Shown here piece by piece: positions 8,141 to 10,856 of a stretch of 10,856 nucleotides of DNA. Origin of the DNA: Kiritimatiellia bacterium (GTDB lineage: Bacteria; Verrucomicrobiota; Kiritimatiellia; SLAD01). The notes beneath the pieces were generated by a model that searched no databases, had not been told where the DNA came from, and saw only the letters and a list, made by a program, of their open reading frames with translations. Each line of letters begins with the position of its first letter. Positions within the stretch are counted from its first letter, which is position 1. The DNA is taken from contig SLLF01000368.1 of the NCBI GenBank assembly GCA_007134175.1, forward strand, positions 1 through 10,856. Reading direction: 5' to 3'. The position numbers and the translations under genes are program-made.

Positions 8141-10078
8141 TTACCGCATCTGCTGCGCGACCAGCCGTGCATAGTACCCGTTGCGCGCAATCAGCTCATC
8201 GTGCGTACCCTCTTCGATAAAGACCCCGCCGGAAAGAATGCAAATCCGATGACAGCGGCGGGCCATCGAAACACGCTGCGAAACAATCACCGCCGTCTTG
8301 CCTACCATAAGCTGTTCCAATGTTTCCTGAATCCGGCGTTCAGTCTCGGCGTCCAGTGCCGAGGTCACGTCGTCAAGCAAGAGTACTTCCGGGCGCGATA
8401 GCAGCGCGCGCGCAATCGAAACACGCTGGCGCTGCCCGCCCGATAGCGTTGTCCCTCTCTCCCCTACCAGGGTCTCGTACTGGATTGGCAGGGACATGAT
8501 GAAATCATGCGCTTCGGCGGCTTTTGCGGCCTCCATGATCTCGGCCGGGGTAGCCTCTGGATCCCCATAGGTAATATTATCACGAATCGAACCGGTAAAA
8601 ATCTGGGCTTCCTGCGGCACCAGCGCCACGTGGTGCCGTAATGAAGGGAAGCGTATTTTCGGCAAGGGAATGCCATCGACCGTGATCTGGCCGTCGTCCG
8701 GATCATACAACCGCCCGAGCAAATGAAGGAGCGTGCTTTTTCCACTACCGCTCGGCCCCATGATGCAGATCCACTTGCCGGAAGGTATATTGAGTGAAAC
8801 CCCTTGCAGCACCGCTTCCCCCCGGTACCCGAAACGCACATGGCTGAGACGGAACCCTGTCTGTACCGGTGACGGGAAAGATATGGCATCGGGTTCCTCG
8901 CGGACCTCGACGGGCTCTTCCATGATCTGCAACATGCGCTGGCCGAGCACGAGCAGGGAAGAAGCCGAACCGGCAAGCTGGCTCAGCCCGATCACGGGAC
9001 TGAACAACTGGGCGGTGATACTGTAGGCAAACAGCATTTCGCCCAGGGAGATTTCTTCCGCCAGTACCAGTCCACTGCCCGCCAGAAACAATCCCAGCGT
9101 ACACATCGAGGTCACCAACGCCGCGCAAAGATTAAGCCCGGCGCCATAGCGTTCATGCTGGAGCACATCCCGGAACATGCAATGCGACAAGCGCCGGAAC
9201 ACCAATCGTTCCTGGGGCTCGCGACCGTAGGCGAAAATCGCCTGCACGGAATCGAGTTTTTGCGAGACGTAGCCATACATGCAGGAGTTCGTGTGGCGAA
9301 CTTCCCGGTGCACGGGAACCATACGCCGCTGAAACCAGCGCACCAGACGCATATAAGGCACGAGCACACACAGAAACACCAGGACCATCCACCAGCGGAC
9401 CGTGGCCAGCAGGATAAGGCCAATAATCACCATTAGAATCTGATGGCCAAATTGAAAAACGGTGTCGACCAGATGTTGGCGCATCATGTCTACATCGGAA
9501 AGAATGCGAGCCAGTAAGCGCCCCGGTGGGTGCCGCTCGTGGTACGACTTCGAGAGTTCCAGTACTTTACGGTGCAGATCATCACGCAGGGTTCGCGTCA
9601 CATCGCGCTTGATCCGGATGCGCATGCGGGCCCCCCAGCGCATCGCCAGATTCAACAGGATCTGCGTCAGCACAAAAATACCGAACATGAGTGACAAAGC
9701 CCGTCCGGCACCGGCCGGTCGTGGCGAGGCCAGCAGGGCGCGTTCGCGTTCCTGTACATTGCCGCGTCGCGCCGGGGCGCCGATACGTGTACGAAACTCC
9801 CGTACACTGCCGCGCGAAAGCTCCCCCTCCTGATGGCCCTCGCCCGGCCCGGCAGCCTGTACGACCAAAATGCGATCGACGACGATACGCGAATAGTACG
9901 CCAGCAGGTACCCCGAACAGGCGCTCAGAGTCAGCAGGAGGATTCCCCCCACGATCGCACCACGGTGCGGCGCAAGGTGCCGGCTCAAGTACCGGATGAT
10001 CGGCCGCCAGTCCCCGCCGCTCCAGCGGTCCTGCTCAAGCGGAGCCCGATAAGGAATCTGGCGATAATCCGCGCGCAT
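8141..10078 (-). CDS. ABC exporter half-transporter, non-catalytic-site subunit of a heterodimer
   Basis: A 645-residue half-transporter: membrane domain (about 40-370) followed by a nucleotide-binding domain (about 405-645). Walker A is GPSGSGKST (441-449), signature LSGGQ (545-549), Walker B LLLDD (566-570) and switch region VSQR (599-602). Two catalytic residues are replaced: Asp570 stands where the catalytic Glu is expected, and Gln601 where the switch His is expected. This is the pattern of the degenerate-site subunit in heterodimeric exporters such as TM287 or BmrC. A hydrophilic insert of about 50 residues (73-127) lies between the first two membrane helices. The ATG follows the stop of the upstream half-transporter by 2 bp, with GGAGGA 12 nt before it, so the two are translated from one message. 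Substrate (drug, lipid or peptide) cannot be told. It is convergent with the AraC-family gene, 63 bp away. Confidence 0.95.
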   Translation of the reverse strand: MRADYRQIPYRAPLEQDRWSGGDWRPIIRYLSRHLAPHRGAIVGGILLLTLSACSGYLLAYYSRIVVDRILVVQAAGPGEGHQEGELSRGSVREFRTRIGAPARRGNVQERERALLASPRPAGAGRALSLMFGIFVLTQILLNLAMRWGARMRIRIKRDVTRTLRDDLHRKVLELSKSYHERHPPGRLLARILSDVDMMRQHLVDTVFQFGHQILMVIIGLILLATVRWWMVLVFLCVLVPYMRLVRWFQRRMVPVHREVRHTNSCMYGYVSQKLDSVQAIFAYGREPQERLVFRRLSHCMFRDVLQHERYGAGLNLCAALVTSMCTLGLFLAGSGLVLAEEISLGEMLFAYSITAQLFSPVIGLSQLAGSASSLLVLGQRMLQIMEEPVEVREEPDAISFPSPVQTGFRLSHVRFGYRGEAVLQGVSLNIPSGKWICIMGPSGSGKSTLLHLLGRLYDPDDGQITVDGIPLPKIRFPSLRHHVALVPQEAQIFTGSIRDNITYGDPEATPAEIMEAAKAAEAHDFIMSLPIQYETLVGERGTTLSGGQRQRVSIARALLSRPEVLLLDDVTSALDAETERRIQETLEQLMVGKTAVIVSQRVSMARRCHRICILSGGVFIEEGTHDELIARNGYYARLVAQQMR

Positions 10079-10080
10079 GA

Positions 10081-10856
10081 CTATACGTCTTCCTCCAGCA
10101 GTACGCCATGGCCGGCGTGCTGCTCGTACAAACGCCGGTAGCGTCCACCCTCACGCTGCATGAGCTGCTCATGGTTGCCCGCCTCGACAATGCCCCCGCC
10201 ATCCAGCAACAGGATCATATCCGCGTCCCGAATGGTGCTCAACCGATGAGCCACAACGAAGGCCGTACGACCGGCAAGAAAGCGCGACAAGGCCAATTGA
10301 ATCTTCCGCTCGGAGTCGCTGTCCAGCGCACTGGTCGCCTCGTCCATGATCAACATGGGTGGGTCGGCCAGTATGGCGCGGGCGATACTGATGCGCTGCT
10401 TCTGGCCCGTGGAAAGCTGGATGCCCCGCGCGCCCAGCAAGGTCTTGTAGCCTTGTGGCATCGCGGTGATCTCCTCATGAATCTCCGCCAAGCGAGCAGC
10501 GCGCTCCATCTCGGTTGGGCTTGCAGCCGGACGTGCATAGCGAATGTTCTCGGCAACCGTCACGTGAAACAGTAGCGATTCCTGCAGCACGATGCCGAAT
10601 TGCCGCCGCAGACTCGCCACCTCGTATTCCCTGACGTCCCGGCCATCGATCCGGACCGAACCGCGCTGCACATCGTAAAAGCGTAAAAGCAGCGAAAGCA
10701 CGGTGGTCTTGCCGCAACCGGTCGGGCCGACCAGCGCGACGAGACTCCCGGCAGGCACGCCAACATCAAAATCCCGCAATACATAACGCTCCGGCGTGTA
10801 GCCAAACGAAACGTGCTCGAACGCGACCTGTCCCTGTAAACGCCTTGCACGGAATC
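10081..10856 (-). CDS. ABC exporter half-transporter, catalytic subunit of a heterodimer (5'-truncated)
   Basis: Only the nucleotide-binding domain is in the window (257 residues). The frame is open at the edge, beginning F-R-A-R-R-L-Q-G-Q-V-A-F, and the membrane domain lies beyond it. Visible: the A-loop strand FGYTPERYVL, Walker A GPTGCGKTT, Walker B MLIMDE with an intact catalytic Glu (10339-10341), and switch His in VVAHR (10246-10248). The signature is LSTGQ, with Thr (10408-10410) in place of the first Gly of LSGGQ. Catalytic Walker motifs plus an altered signature are what the TM288/BmrD-type partner carries. Its signature would face the non-catalytic Walker motifs of the downstream subunit, leaving one active ATP site per dimer. 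The stop (TAG, 10081-10083) is 2 bp before the downstream start. A TTG at 10779 is only an internal codon, not the start. Confidence 0.94.
   Translation of the reverse strand, partial: FRARRLQGQVAFEHVSFGYTPERYVLRDFDVGVPAGSLVALVGPTGCGKTTVLSLLLRFYDVQRGSVRIDGRDVREYEVASLRRQFGIVLQESLLFHVTVAENIRYARPAASPTEMERAARLAEIHEEITAMPQGYKTLLGARGIQLSTGQKQRISIARAILADPPMLIMDEATSALDSDSERKIQLALSRFLAGRTAFVVAHRLSTIRDADMILLLDGGGIVEAGNHEQLMQREGGRYRRLYEQHAGHGVLLEEDV

Overview
This window reads as a piece of a fairly GC-rich bacterial chromosome. The gene content and the style of intergenic repeats (a frame reading FERSAAQSKNL next to Verrucomicrobia-like 'CATTCGCGGT / TTTTCGTGG' repeats, and a GH4 enzyme beside a divergent AraC regulator) resemble the PVC group, perhaps Kiritimatiellota or Verrucomicrobiota. 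That placement is an inference from memory of such sequences. No rRNA, tRNA, CRISPR array, transposase or phage gene was seen.

Layout. (1) 1-2326, + strand: the 3' nine-tenths of clpB, the Hsp100 disaggregase, cut by the window start. (2) 2327-2549: a non-coding stretch made of dispersed-repeat sequence. (3) 2550-3227, - strand: a 225-residue polytopic membrane protein with a possible Mpv17/PMP22-like pattern. (4) 3228-5739: a more accessory-looking block. It holds a DUF4143-type AAA ATPase (+) and then an overlapping two-gene cassette (+) of a 105-residue protein and a DUF6036-like nucleotidyltransferase-fold protein, which looks like a toxin-antitoxin-type unit. The gaps around these genes carry short repeats, palindromes and a G-quadruplex motif. 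(5) 5774-8077: a sugar-use module. A GH4 NAD/metal-dependent glycosidase (-) is divergent from an AraC-family regulator (+), with a 114-bp shared control region that contains two GGTTATA direct repeats exactly 21 bp apart. (6) 8141-10856, - strand: two adjacent ABC half-transporters separated by 2 bp, the upstream one cut by the window end. Their motifs are complementary: one carries a non-catalytic ATP site, the other a degenerate signature. This marks them as a heterodimeric exporter of the TM287/288, BmrCD or TmrAB kind.

How the genes work together. Three functional units can be argued from the sequence: the heterodimeric exporter, the AraC-controlled GH4 glycosidase, and the two-gene nucleotidyltransferase cassette. 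clpB, the membrane protein and the DUF4143 ATPase appear to be independent transcription units. I did not find a clearly new multi-gene system. The best candidates for something under-described are the nucleotidyltransferase cassette with its AT-palindrome leader, the GH4 subgroup with an unusual CDGNH metal-site motif, and the protein-like frame with an internal repeat at 3270-3430.
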